A stretch of DNA of 64,000 nt from Sphingomonas sp. ERG5 (lineage in GTDB: Bacteria > Pseudomonadota > Alphaproteobacteria > Sphingomonadales > Sphingomonadaceae), in NCBI RefSeq assembly GCF_000803065.1, contig NZ_JSXI01000059.1, positions 1 to 64,000 of the forward strand. The letters are read 5' to 3'. The position numbers and the translations under genes are program-made. Positions 33,871 through 42,216 of this stretch are shown here, in pieces. The notes under the pieces are model-generated. The model made no database searches. It was not told the origin of the DNA and worked only from the letters and a program-made list of their open reading frames with translations. Every line of letters starts with the position of its first letter. Positions within the stretch are counted from its first letter, which is position 1.

Positions 33871-34821
33871 TCAGCGCTCCATTATCTGCTGCGGTTCCGC
33901 GATCAACAGAACATGCGTTGCATGGTCGATGAAATGGGGATCGGCCGCATAGGTCTGCTCCAATAACTCGAGATCGTGGTGAAAGGCCGCGTCCTCCGCA
34001 CCTTCGGCCGGATTCCAGCGCGGATCGGGTGCGAACCGGCTGTGGAAGATATCGAGCCCCGACAGGCGCGTGATCTCGATATGCGGCGCGAACAGCGACC
34101 GCACCTCGCTGGCGTGAAACAGATGCAGGTCGAACTCGACATGATGTCCGTCGCGCAGCTCGATTTCGAGCCGGTCGGTGCGGTCATCGTGGCGGAAATC
34201 GGCCGCCGCATCGACCCGATCGATGAAAATCGAGGGCTGGCTGCCGGTGGTGCGCACGGTGACGAACAATTTCCCCGCTGTGACGCGGGCGAGTTCGGCG
34301 GCGACGCGCACGCGGTCGGCGGCGGAGACATGGTTGAGGACGCCGTTGAGGCACAGACACAGATCGACCGAGCCGTCTTCCTCGACCAAGGGCGTGATCA
34401 GGTCACGTTCCTCGAACCGCAATCTGACACCGGGGAGCTGGCGCAACGTGCCGGCCTGAAGCCGCGCGATGGCGATCTGCTCGCCCGAAATGTCGAAGCC
34501 GGTCGCACAAATCTCCGGGATACCAAGCAAATGCGCTCGCGTGACGACACGCCGCAGCCATGTTCCCGGACCGCAGCCGGCGTCGAGCACGACCAGTCGG
34601 CGGTGCCCAGCCTCCGCAAAGGCGACCAGCTTCGCTTCGATCGCCTGCCAGATGCGACGGTCGCCATAGCAATAGCGGCCGCCGAAATCGAACAGGTCAC
34701 CGGCCATACCGTCGGCATAGTCGAGATAGCGCGCGCCGGCGCGGTCATAGGCATGGGCAATATCGTTTGCGACGTGCGCGTCGGAGGCGACGCGCAGCTT
34801 CAGGATCGTTCGGGCCGACAT
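33871..34821 (-). CDS. SAM-dependent class I methyltransferase
   Basis: The 316-residue protein has motif I VVLDAGCGPGTWL near residue 80, TGFDISGEQIAIARLQAG, and VDLCLCLNGVLNHV as motif IV-like, fitting a Rossmann methyltransferase for a small molecule or lipid. A C-terminal segment LFHASEVRSLFAPHIEI is also typical. ATG 34821 was selected by the onset of the domain; the long upstream open frame is the shadow of cydA. It is divergent from cydA and may be unrelated to it. The substrate is unknown. Confidence 0.78.
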   Translation of the reverse strand: MSARTILKLRVASDAHVANDIAHAYDRAGARYLDYADGMAGDLFDFGGRYCYGDRRIWQAIEAKLVAFAEAGHRRLVVLDAGCGPGTWLRRVVTRAHLLGIPEICATGFDISGEQIAIARLQAGTLRQLPGVRLRFEERDLITPLVEEDGSVDLCLCLNGVLNHVSAADRVRVAAELARVTAGKLFVTVRTTGSQPSIFIDRVDAAADFRHDDRTDRLEIELRDGHHVEFDLHLFHASEVRSLFAPHIEITRLSGLDIFHSRFAPDPRWNPAEGAEDAAFHHDLELLEQTYAADPHFIDHATHVLLIAEPQQIMER

Positions 34822-35010
34822 GGTGGAAAGGGTTCCGTGGCGGAAGTGCCGATGCGCGATATCGGCTCGGCCGGCATGAGATTGCCATATGGATTTGCGC
34901 CATCCGCATATAGTTGGCGTTAAGATCGATCCGGCATGGAGCGACGGGATCGGTCGCGCCCTTGCACCGCACTGGTCATGAGCGCACAGAGTCGCCAGAG
35001 GTGCTATCCG

Positions 35011-36420
35011 ATGTTCGACGCGTTCGATCCGATTGTCCTGGCCCGTATCCAGTTCGCCTTCACCGTCAGCTTCCATTTCATTTTCCCGGCGTTTTCGATC
35101 GGACTGGCGAGCTATCTCGCGGTGCTCGAAGGGCTGTGGCTGCGCACCGGCAAGCAGCTCTATCTCGACCTGTTCCGTTTCTGGATAAAGATCTTCGCGG
35201 TCGCTTTTGCGATGGGCGTCGTGTCCGGCATCGTCATGTCCTATCAGTTCGGCACCAACTGGGCAGTATTCTCCGACAAGACCGGACCGGTGATCGGGCC
35301 GCTCATGGCTTATGAGGTACTGACCGCCTTCTTTCTCGAGGCAGGATTCCTGGGCGTCATGCTGTTCGGCATGAAAAAGGTCGGCAAGGGGCTGCATTTC
35401 GCGGCGACCTGCTGCGTCGCGACGGGCACTTTCATCTCGGCCTTCTGGATACTCTCGGCGAACAGCTGGATGCAGACCCCGACCGGTTTCGAGATCAACG
35501 CTGCGGGACAGTTCGTGCCGGGGCCGAGCTGGGCGGCGATCATCTTCAACCCGAGCTTTCCCTACCGGCTCGTTCACACCGTGATCGGCGCGTATCTGAC
35601 GACGGCGCTGGTGGTCGGGGCGACAGGGGCCTGGCACTTGCTGAAGGATCATCGCAACCCACATGCGCGGAAGATGTTCTCGATGGCGATGTGGATGGCC
35701 GCACTGGTCGCGCCAGTGCAGATTTTCGCCGGGGACGCGCAGGGGCTGAATACGCTCGAACATCAGCCGGCCAAGGTGATGGCGATGGAGGGGCATTATG
35801 ACAGCCACCCCGATGGCGCGCCGCTGATCCTGTTTGGCCTGCCCAATGCGAAGGAAAAGCGCATCGATTATGCGATCGAGATTCCCAAGGCCTCGTCGTT
35901 GATCCTCAAGCACGACCTGAACGCGCCGCTGGCGGGTCTCGACACTATCCCTGATGACCGCGAACCGCCGGTGGCGATCGTCTTCTGGTCGTTTCGGGTC
36001 ATGGTCGGGCTCGGCATGGCGATGCTTGGCCTGGGCCTGTGGAGCCTGATCGCCCGGGCGCGGCGCAAATTATACGACTGGACATGGCTGCATCGCGCTG
36101 CCCTGCTCATGGGGCCGGCCGGCTTCGTGGCGGTGATTGCCGGCTGGATCACGACCGAGGTCGGACGTCAGCCCTTCACCGTCTATAATCTGTTGCGCAC
36201 GACGCACAGCGCGTCGCCGCTTGCCGCACCTGCGGTCGGCGCATCGCTGCTTGCGTTCGTGATCGTCTATTTCGCGGTATTCGGGTTCGGCACCTGGTAT
36301 ATTCTGAAGCTGATCCAGAAGGGTGCCGTGGCCGGCGAGCATGAGATCGAAGTCGCGCCGATCCGCACCGCCGGAATCACGCCATCGCCCGCGCAGCATC
36401 CGGCGGAGGTCCAGCAATGA
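35011..36420 (+). CDS. cydA: Cytochrome bd-type quinol oxidase subunit I
   Basis: The 469-residue multi-helix protein binds the haems of a bd-type quinol oxidase. It shows FHFIFPAFSIGLASYLAVLE, YQFGTNWAVFSDKTGPVIG, EAGFLGVMLFG, QPAKVMAMEGHYDS and GWITTEVGRQPFTVY. The segment after helix 5 is of the short Q-loop type found in cyanide-insensitive oxidases. ATG 35011 fits the family; in-frame upstream codons do not. It overlaps cydB by ATGA. The complex reduces oxygen to water using ubiquinol with high affinity or in stress. Confidence 0.95.
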   Translation: MFDAFDPIVLARIQFAFTVSFHFIFPAFSIGLASYLAVLEGLWLRTGKQLYLDLFRFWIKIFAVAFAMGVVSGIVMSYQFGTNWAVFSDKTGPVIGPLMAYEVLTAFFLEAGFLGVMLFGMKKVGKGLHFAATCCVATGTFISAFWILSANSWMQTPTGFEINAAGQFVPGPSWAAIIFNPSFPYRLVHTVIGAYLTTALVVGATGAWHLLKDHRNPHARKMFSMAMWMAALVAPVQIFAGDAQGLNTLEHQPAKVMAMEGHYDSHPDGAPLILFGLPNAKEKRIDYAIEIPKASSLILKHDLNAPLAGLDTIPDDREPPVAIVFWSFRVMVGLGMAMLGLGLWSLIARARRKLYDWTWLHRAALLMGPAGFVAVIAGWITTEVGRQPFTVYNLLRTTHSASPLAAPAVGASLLAFVIVYFAVFGFGTWYILKLIQKGAVAGEHEIEVAPIRTAGITPSPAQHPAEVQQ

Positions 36421-37424
36421 ACGTCAACATGGACCTCGCAATGATCTGGGCGTTCATCATCGCCTTTGCCGTGTTCGCTTATGTCGTGCTGGACGGTTTC
36501 GATCTGGGCATCGGCATCCTGTTCCCGGCGTTCGGCGTCGGCGAAGAGCGCGATCAGGCGATGAATACGATCGCACCGGTCTGGGATGGTAACGAAACCT
36601 GGCTGGTGCTCGGTGGCGGCGGGCTGATGGCGGCGTTTCCATTGGCCTATGCGATCATCCTGCCCGCGCTCTACCCGCCGATCATCGCGATGCTGCTCGG
36701 GCTGGTGTTTCGCGGCGTGGCGTTCGAGTTCCGCTGGCGCGACCCGCGTCACCGTGCGTTCTGGGACTTCGCCTTCACCGCGGGCTCGGTGACGGCGGCA
36801 CTGGCGCAGGGCATTGCGTTGGGCGCGCTGCTGCAGGGCATCCAGGTCGATGGCCGCGCTTATGGCGGCGGCTGGCTCGACTGGCTGACCCCCTTCACCT
36901 TGTTGACCGGTATGAGCGTTGTGGCGGGCTATGCGTTGCTTGGTGCGACCTGGCTGATCGCGAAGACCGAAGGTGGGGCGCAGATCCGCGCCTATCGGCT
37001 GGCAAAATGGTCGGGCGTGATCACGCTTGTCGCGATCGGCGCAGTAAGCCTGGCGACGCCCTTTCTCGATCACGACTATTACAGCCGCTGGTTCGAGATG
37101 CCGGGCATCATGCTGACCGCGCCGGTGCCGGTGCTGATCGTGGCGCTGAGCTTGGCCTTTTGGCGTGCCCTGGCGCGGGGGGCGCAATCAACGCCGTTTC
37201 TGCTGGTGCTTGCGGTGTTCGCGCTTTGCTTTGCTGGTCTGGGCATCAGCATGTATCCGTTCATCGTGCCCGATCAGGTCACAATCTGGGAGGCTGCCGC
37301 CCCCGAATCGAGCCAGATCTTCATGCTGATCGGTGCCGGGATCATGATCCCCATCATCCTTGGCTATACCGGTTGGGCCTATTGGGTGTTTCGCGGCAAA
37401 GTCGGCACTGACGGCTATCACTGA
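36417..37424 (+). CDS. cydB: Cytochrome bd-type quinol oxidase subunit II
   Basis: The 335-residue membrane protein starts with the family sequence IIAFAVFAYVVLDGFDLGIG and has PVWDGNETWLVLGGGGLMA and WRDPRHRAFWDFAF, then several helices to YTGWAYWVFRGKVG. It pairs with CydA in the oxidase. The gene overlaps cydA by four bases and its stop overlaps the small cydX-like gene as TGATG, so the three form one operon. Confidence 0.95.
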   Translation: MNVNMDLAMIWAFIIAFAVFAYVVLDGFDLGIGILFPAFGVGEERDQAMNTIAPVWDGNETWLVLGGGGLMAAFPLAYAIILPALYPPIIAMLLGLVFRGVAFEFRWRDPRHRAFWDFAFTAGSVTAALAQGIALGALLQGIQVDGRAYGGGWLDWLTPFTLLTGMSVVAGYALLGATWLIAKTEGGAQIRAYRLAKWSGVITLVAIGAVSLATPFLDHDYYSRWFEMPGIMLTAPVPVLIVALSLAFWRALARGAQSTPFLLVLAVFALCFAGLGISMYPFIVPDQVTIWEAAAPESSQIFMLIGAGIMIPIILGYTGWAYWVFRGKVGTDGYH

Positions 37425-37543
37425 TGGACGATGATGCCAGCCCGTTATGGCAGCGGCTCGCCTGGATGGCTGCGATCTGGATGGGCAGCGTCGCGACACT
37501 GGGGTGTGTCGCAATGGCTATCCGATGGTGGCTGAAGGGCTGA
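37424..37543 (+). CDS. CydX-like small subunit (DUF2474 type)
   Basis: A 39-residue protein begins at ATG 37424, sharing TGATG with the cydB stop. It has one membrane helix (LAWMAAIWMGSVATLGCVAM) flanked by an acidic start, MDDDASPLWQR, and a basic end, IRWWLKG. DUF2474/CydX peptides stabilise bd oxidases. The size, topology and position match; individual residues are weakly conserved in this family, so the call rests mostly on context. It is too short for most gene finders. Confidence 0.78.
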   Translation: MDDDASPLWQRLAWMAAIWMGSVATLGCVAMAIRWWLKG

Positions 37544-37728
37544 CCGCCGCCGCGTGGCCAATCTCGTCGGCGATCGGCCTGCGTCCCGCGACGGCCAATA
37601 GCAGCGTGCCGAATAGCAAGGCGAGGAAGCTTGGCATGACGATATAGACGATCTCGCGCGAGTCGATCGCGCCATCCAGCACAAACGAACAGTGGAATGA
37701 CGAGCCAACCCGCGGTGCGGCGTGCCAT
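37518..37728 (-). pseudogene. Possible frameshifted small membrane protein
   Basis: On the minus strand one frame reads MARRTAGWLVIPLFVCAG from ATG 37728 and another, one shift away, reads REIVYIVMPSFLALLFGTLL and LAVAGRRPIADEIGHAAA to a stop at 37518. Joined by a single shift near the TGCTGGATGG run, they would make a two-helix membrane protein of about 70 residues. Neither frame alone looks complete. It may be a decayed gene, a sequencing error or chance. It fills most of the 303-base gap between the cyd operon and galU, where I see nothing else. Confidence 0.25.
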
Positions 37729-37846
37729 CGACCACAGATCGGGCCAGCAGGCATGGAGCCAGGCTTTATCAACCGCAACTGCCCCTTCCAATAGCGTTGC
37801 AAGCCTCTTACGGCTCGCACGACATGTGTTTCAGGAACCCGGCGCC

Positions 37847-38716
37847 ATGAGTTTCAAGCCCCTCCGTAAGGCAGTCTTTCCCGTAGGTGGGCTCGGGACA
37901 CGATTCCTGCCCGCAACCAAGGCTTTGCCTAAGGAAATGCTACCGGTGGTCGATCGGCCGCTGATCCAATATGCGGTGGATGAGGCACTCGAGGCCGGGA
38001 TCGAGCAAATGATCTTCGTCACGGGGCGCGGCAAATCGGCGATCGAGGATCATTTCGACATTGCCTATGAACTCGAAACGACAATGGCGCATCGCGGCAA
38101 GTCGATGGACTTGCTACACCAGACGCGGTTGAATCCGGGGGCGGTGGCCTATGTCCGCCAGCAGGAGCCGATGGGATTGGGGCACGCGGTGTGGTGCGCG
38201 CGGCATATCGTCGGTGACGAACCGTTCGCGGTGTTGCTCGCCGACGATTTCATGGTCGGCGAACCGGGCTGCCTGAAGCAGATGGTCGAGGCGTATAATG
38301 AGGTTGGCGGCAATCTGATCTGCGCGCAGGAAGTGCCCGAGGATCAGACGCATATGTACGGCGTCATTACGCCGGGCAGCCGCGACGGGGCGCTGACCGA
38401 AGTGCGTGGCCTGGTCGAAAAGCCCAGGCCCGGCACGGCCCCATCCAACCTGTCGGTGATCGGGCGTTATATTCTCCAGCCGGAAGTGATGCGTGTGCTG
38501 GAGACGCAGGAAAAGGGCGCGGGCGGCGAAATTCAACTGACGGATGCGATGGCACGGATGATCGGGGATCAGCCCTTTCACGGCGTGACTTTCAATGGCC
38601 GGCGCTATGATTGTGGCGACAAGGCGGGCTATGTTCAGGCCAATCTGGCGGTCGCGCTGGGCCGTGACGATATCGGCGGGACGGTGCGCGCGTTCGCGGT
38701 CGACCTGCTAAGCTGA
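37847..38716 (+). CDS. galU: UTP-glucose-1-phosphate uridylyltransferase
   Basis: This 289-residue nucleotidyltransferase makes UDP-glucose. Motifs are FPVGGLGTRFLPATKALPKE, VVDRPLIQYAVDEA, FVTGRGKSAIEDHFD, ADDFMVGEPGCLKQMVEAY and VEKPRPGTAPSNL. It opens the polysaccharide region; UDP-glucose feeds glucosyl and, after oxidation, glucuronosyl residues in sphingan-type polymers. ATG 37847 was chosen by the family start. A hairpin separates it from rfbA. Confidence 0.96.
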   Translation: MSFKPLRKAVFPVGGLGTRFLPATKALPKEMLPVVDRPLIQYAVDEALEAGIEQMIFVTGRGKSAIEDHFDIAYELETTMAHRGKSMDLLHQTRLNPGAVAYVRQQEPMGLGHAVWCARHIVGDEPFAVLLADDFMVGEPGCLKQMVEAYNEVGGNLICAQEVPEDQTHMYGVITPGSRDGALTEVRGLVEKPRPGTAPSNLSVIGRYILQPEVMRVLETQEKGAGGEIQLTDAMARMIGDQPFHGVTFNGRRYDCGDKAGYVQANLAVALGRDDIGGTVRAFAVDLLS

Positions 38717-38743
38717 GATAGCTTTAACCAATCCGCTTTAAGA

Positions 38744-38766
38744 CCGTCCGTTCAGAGAACGGACGG
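38744..38766 (+). terminator. Hairpin between galU and rfbA
   Basis: CCGTCCGTT and AACGGACGG form a perfect nine-base-pair stem around CAGAG, 28 bases after galU and ending 9 bases before the rfbA start. It has no T-run and abuts the rfbA ribosome-binding site (TTGGAG), so it may attenuate or set rfbA expression rather than end transcription. Confidence 0.5.
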
Positions 38767-38775
38767 GTTGGAGCG

Positions 38776-39654
38776 ATGAAGGGCATTATCCTGGCGGGCG
38801 GCAGCGGAACGCGGCTGTACCCCGCGACACTGGCAATATCGAAACAGTTGCTGCCGGTCTTCGACAAGCCGATGATCTATTATCCGCTGTCGGTGCTGAT
38901 GCTCGCCGGCATCCGCGACATTCTGATCATTTCGACCCCGCGCGACTTGCCGATGTTCCGGCTGTTGCTGGGCGATGGGTCGGCGTTCGGGATCACGCTT
39001 GCCTATGCCGAGCAGGATGCGCCGCGCGGATTGCCCGAAGCCTTTCTGATCGCGCAGGAGTTTCTCGAGGGCGAGGCATGTGCGCTGATCCTGGGCGACA
39101 ATATCTTTCATGGCGATGGGCTGGGAACGAAATGCCGTACCGCCGCGGCGGCGGCTCAGGCAGGATCGGCGACGGTCTTCGCCTATCAGGTCGATGACCC
39201 GGAACGTTACGGTGTCGTGTCGTTCGACGCCAAAGGTCGCGCCGCGGCGATCGAAGAAAAGCCCGAGGCTCCGACATCGAACTGGGCGCTGACCGGACTG
39301 TATTTTTGCCCGGCCGATGTCGTGACGGTCGCGCAGGGCCTGAAGCCTTCGGCGCGGGGCGAGCTGGAGATCGTCGATGTGCTCCGCGCGTATCTCGATG
39401 CGGGTTCGCTCGAAGTCGGGCGGCTGGGGCGCGGTTATGCATGGCTCGACACCGGGACGCATGAATCATTGCATGACGCGTCGTCGTTCGTGCGCACTAT
39501 CGAGCGGCGGCAAGGGATCAAGATTGCTTGCCCGGAGGAAATTGCGCTCGACCTTGGCTATCTTCAGCCGGCTGCGTTGATGACGCGCGCCGACTTGCTC
39601 GGCAAGACCGATTATGCGCGCTATCTGCGTTATTGCGCGACGCAAGCGGCATGA
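38776..39654 (+). CDS. rfbA: Glucose-1-phosphate thymidylyltransferase
   Basis: The 292-residue enzyme makes dTDP-glucose from glucose-1-phosphate and dTTP. It shows [71 protein letters not shown] and [19 protein letters not shown]. It overlaps rfbB by ATGA, so the two steps to dTDP-4-keto-6-deoxyglucose are coupled. The later rhamnose genes rfbC and rfbD are not next to them. Confidence 0.96.
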   Translation: MKGIILAGGSGTRLYPATLAISKQLLPVFDKPMIYYPLSVLMLAGIRDILIISTPRDLPMFRLLLGDGSAFGITLAYAEQDAPRGLPEAFLIAQEFLEGEACALILGDNIFHGDGLGTKCRTAAAAAQAGSATVFAYQVDDPERYGVVSFDAKGRAAAIEEKPEAPTSNWALTGLYFCPADVVTVAQGLKPSARGELEIVDVLRAYLDAGSLEVGRLGRGYAWLDTGTHESLHDASSFVRTIERRQGIKIACPEEIALDLGYLQPAALMTRADLLGKTDYARYLRYCATQAA

Positions 39655-40709
39655 TGCGGGCGATTACCTCAGTCGAACGGACCGTGCTTGTCACTGGCGG
39701 TGCAGGGTTTATCGGTTCCGCGCTATGTCGGCATCTCATCGTCGGCGGCCGAACACGGGTAATCAATCTCGACAAGATGACCTATGCCGCTTCGCATGCG
39801 GCACTGGCCGAGATCGAAAGGTCGCCGAACTATCGCTTCGTGCAGGGCGATATCGCCGATCGCCAACTCGTTGCGGGAATTCTCGCGGCGGAAAAGGTGG
39901 ATGCGATCATGCATCTCGCGGCGGAAAGCCATGTCGATCGGTCGATCGAGGGACCGGCCGTGTTCATCGAAACCAACATTACCGGCACTTTCCATATGCT
40001 GGAAGCGGCGCTCGATCATTGGCGCATGCTGGATGAACGAGGGAAGGGGGTTTTCCGCTTCCATCACGTCTCGACGGATGAAGTGTTCGGCGACCTGCCG
40101 TTCGATGACAGTAGATTCAGCGAAGAATCGGCCTATCGGCCGTCATCGCCATATTCGGCATCAAAGGCGGCGGCGGATCATCTCGTCCGCGCATGGCATC
40201 ACACCTATGGATTGCCGGTCGTGCTGTCGAACTGCAGCAACAATTACGGGCCGCATCAATATCCTGAAAAGCTGATTCCGTTGACCATCACGCGCGCCGC
40301 GGCGGGCCTGACCTTGCCGGTCTACGGGACGGGAGCCAATGTGCGCGACTGGCTGCACGTGGCGGATCATGCACGCGCCCTGGAATTGGTCATGACTCGC
40401 GGCGAGCTGGGTGCGACCTATGTGGTTGGAGGCCGCGAGGAGCATAGCAACGTGGCGGTCGTCGCGATGATCTGTGATCTGGTCGATGAACGTATGCCGT
40501 GGCCGGCGGGGCGGCGGCGGAACTTGATCCGGTTCGTCGAGGACCGGGCGGGGCATGACCGGCGCTACGCGATCGACCCGTCCCGGATCGAACAGTCGCT
40601 CGGCTGGCATCCCGAGGTCAGATTTCGAGAAGGCCTGGCGGCGACAGTCGACTGGTATCTCGCGGATCGGGCGGCTGACCTGCAATCGGCCTTGGCTACA
40701 CAGGGCTAG
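39651..40709 (+). CDS. rfbB: dTDP-glucose 4,6-dehydratase
   Basis: The 352-residue short-chain dehydrogenase-like enzyme has [43 protein letters not shown] with the catalytic [18 protein letters not shown] with the YxxxK pair, and [14 protein letters not shown]. It converts dTDP-glucose to dTDP-4-keto-6-deoxyglucose, a branch point for rhamnose and other deoxysugars. ATG 39651 is coupled to rfbA and is followed at once by another ATG. The downstream gap contains a terminator that serves the opposing gene. Confidence 0.95.
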   Translation: MMRAITSVERTVLVTGGAGFIGSALCRHLIVGGRTRVINLDKMTYAASHAALAEIERSPNYRFVQGDIADRQLVAGILAAEKVDAIMHLAAESHVDRSIEGPAVFIETNITGTFHMLEAALDHWRMLDERGKGVFRFHHVSTDEVFGDLPFDDSRFSEESAYRPSSPYSASKAAADHLVRAWHHTYGLPVVLSNCSNNYGPHQYPEKLIPLTITRAAAGLTLPVYGTGANVRDWLHVADHARALELVMTRGELGATYVVGGREEHSNVAVVAMICDLVDERMPWPAGRRRNLIRFVEDRAGHDRRYAIDPSRIEQSLGWHPEVRFREGLAATVDWYLADRAADLQSALATQG

Positions 40710-40778
40710 TTTGACGGAGTGCCGACGGCCCTGATGAGGGAAAGGGGCAATCCACCGGAAATCCAGCACATACGAAAA

Positions 40779-40804
40779 CGGGGCCGAACTTGCGTTCGGC
40801 CCCG
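40779..40804 (-). terminator. Strong hairpin terminator, convergent genes
   Basis: CGGGGCCGAAC, a TTGC loop and GTTCGGCCCCG make a perfect 11-base-pair stem. On the minus strand it is followed by TTTTCGTATG, a classic U-rich tail for the gene at 40828-41265. On the plus strand it lies 69 bases after rfbB and may stop that transcript too. Confidence 0.82.
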
Positions 40805-40827
40805 CTCAATTTCGTACCGCCAGACGA

Positions 40828-41265
40828 TTACGGGCTGGCAGGTGCGCTGTCTTTGTTGTCGACGGCGACATAGATGCCGGCACCCACGGCGATTGCCGCA
40901 AGGACGGGAACGATGAAGTTGCTGCCACGGCTGCCGGCGCCTTCATCGCTGCTGTCTTGTGCAACAGCAAAGGACTTCGGTGCGGTGAGGCATGCCGACT
41001 TGCCGACCGACAGGATCGACGTCGGTGCGAGCGTGTAGCTGCAGCCTGCCATCGAAACCTTGGCGTTCGCCTTGCCGCGCGTCAAAACGCGATCACCGGT
41101 GTACAGAGCCTGGCCAGGATAAGCTGCGATCAGCTTGCCCTCACGAGCAACGAACGTGCCCTGGCTGGCCGTGGCCATCTTGCCAACAGTCTGCTCCGAC
41201 GCCGCGATCAGCGGCGACGAAAGGCTCGCCATAAGGATGGCGGCGGTCACCCGCGAAAATTTCAT
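40828..41265 (-). CDS. FecR-like exported protein of unknown function
   Basis: The 145-residue protein has a signal peptide (FSRVTAAILMASLSSPLIAA), a beta-rich middle (QGTFVAREGKLIAAYPGQ, LYTGDRVLTRGKANAKVSMA, CSYTLAPTSIL) resembling FecR-type domains, and a C-terminal hydrophobic helix (FIVPVLAAIAVGAGIYVAV) that may anchor it. The domain similarity is judged by eye. It is flanked by nucleotide-sugar and glycosyltransferase genes, so a role in polymer secretion or its control is possible. A strong terminator follows. Confidence 0.6.
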   Translation of the reverse strand: MKFSRVTAAILMASLSSPLIAASEQTVGKMATASQGTFVAREGKLIAAYPGQALYTGDRVLTRGKANAKVSMAGCSYTLAPTSILSVGKSACLTAPKSFAVAQDSSDEGAGSRGSNFIVPVLAAIAVGAGIYVAVDNKDSAPASP

Positions 41266-41411
41266 TTCAGTCTCCCTTTAACCGCATCAACTTGTAGGCT
41301 CACGAATCCGATACCGAGAGCATGTGGATTTGTCTACCCGAAAATCGACCCTCCGGCCTTACAAAGATCGAAATTCCAAGGCGCAACGCCCCACATTCAA
41401 CAAAGTTCCAA

Positions 41412-42179
41412 TCAAAAACGAGCTGTCAGATAGCGCCGTTCGGTCCCTTCGATACACAAGGCGGTCAAAATACCGGATGTATAAGCGCCAGTGTCGATAC
41501 CAATTCGATTGAATTGTTCATCTGGTCCGTCGCTAATTGTATGTCCGTGGACAACAATAAGCTGGTGATCGACTGTACTGTCGAGAAAATCTTCGCGTAT
41601 CCAGCGCAGGTCCTGGATTGTCTGCTCTTGTATTGGGACGCCCGGTCTGATGCCGGCATGGACGAACAGATAATCGCCGAACTGAAAACTATCCACGAAA
41701 CTGTCGATAAATGCCAAATGATCGTCAGGAATTGCGCGCCGCACAAAAGAGGCCGCGGCAGGCGAATCGAGCAGAGCGAGTCGCCCGACCTCCACGCCAT
41801 AGCTCTGCGCGCATTCATAGCCACCATAGCGTAGCCAGTCGCGAATCTGGTCGGTGTCCCGGTCCAGGACACGCAACAGCATTTCCTCGTGATTTCCCAT
41901 CACGAAGATCGGTGTCGGCAGGAAACTTCGCGCTTGCAGCAGAAAATCCAGCACGCCGCGCGAATCAGGACCGCGGTCGATCAGGTCGCCGAGGAAAATG
42001 ATATATTCGCGCTGACAGGGGTGCGCACGGCGGTCCGCGGCAATCTCGTCGATCAGTGCACGCAGCAGGTCGAGTCGGCCATGCACGTCGCCGATCGCAT
42101 AAGCGCGAGCGTCGGGCGGGCCGCTGGGTATGCGGGGCGCCTTGGGCTGTTTGCGCCCGAATTTTCCAAAAAGTCCCAC
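41412..42179 (-). CDS. PPP-family metallophosphatase
   Basis: The 255-residue protein has the full phosphoprotein-phosphatase signature: GDVHGRLDLL, FLGDLIDRGPDSRGV, VMGNHEEM, a metal-binding histidine in FVHAGIRP and VHGHTISD. Such bacterial enzymes remove phosphate from serine, threonine, histidine or tyrosine residues. The start is GTG 42179 with no competing ATG nearby. It lies among polysaccharide genes that include a Wzc-type tyrosine kinase but no Wzb phosphatase; acting on that kinase is possible but inferred. Confidence 0.85.
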   Translation of the reverse strand: MGLFGKFGRKQPKAPRIPSGPPDARAYAIGDVHGRLDLLRALIDEIAADRRAHPCQREYIIFLGDLIDRGPDSRGVLDFLLQARSFLPTPIFVMGNHEEMLLRVLDRDTDQIRDWLRYGGYECAQSYGVEVGRLALLDSPAAASFVRRAIPDDHLAFIDSFVDSFQFGDYLFVHAGIRPGVPIQEQTIQDLRWIREDFLDSTVDHQLIVVHGHTISDGPDEQFNRIGIDTGAYTSGILTALCIEGTERRYLTARF

Positions 42180-42216
42180 TCTGTCGTCTTACTTCATTCG
42201 ATGATCGGTTAAACCG

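Noticed and set aside
34824-35913. An extended N-terminus for the methyltransferase at 33871-34821
   Set aside because: The upstream part is antisense to cydA and lacks methyltransferase features.
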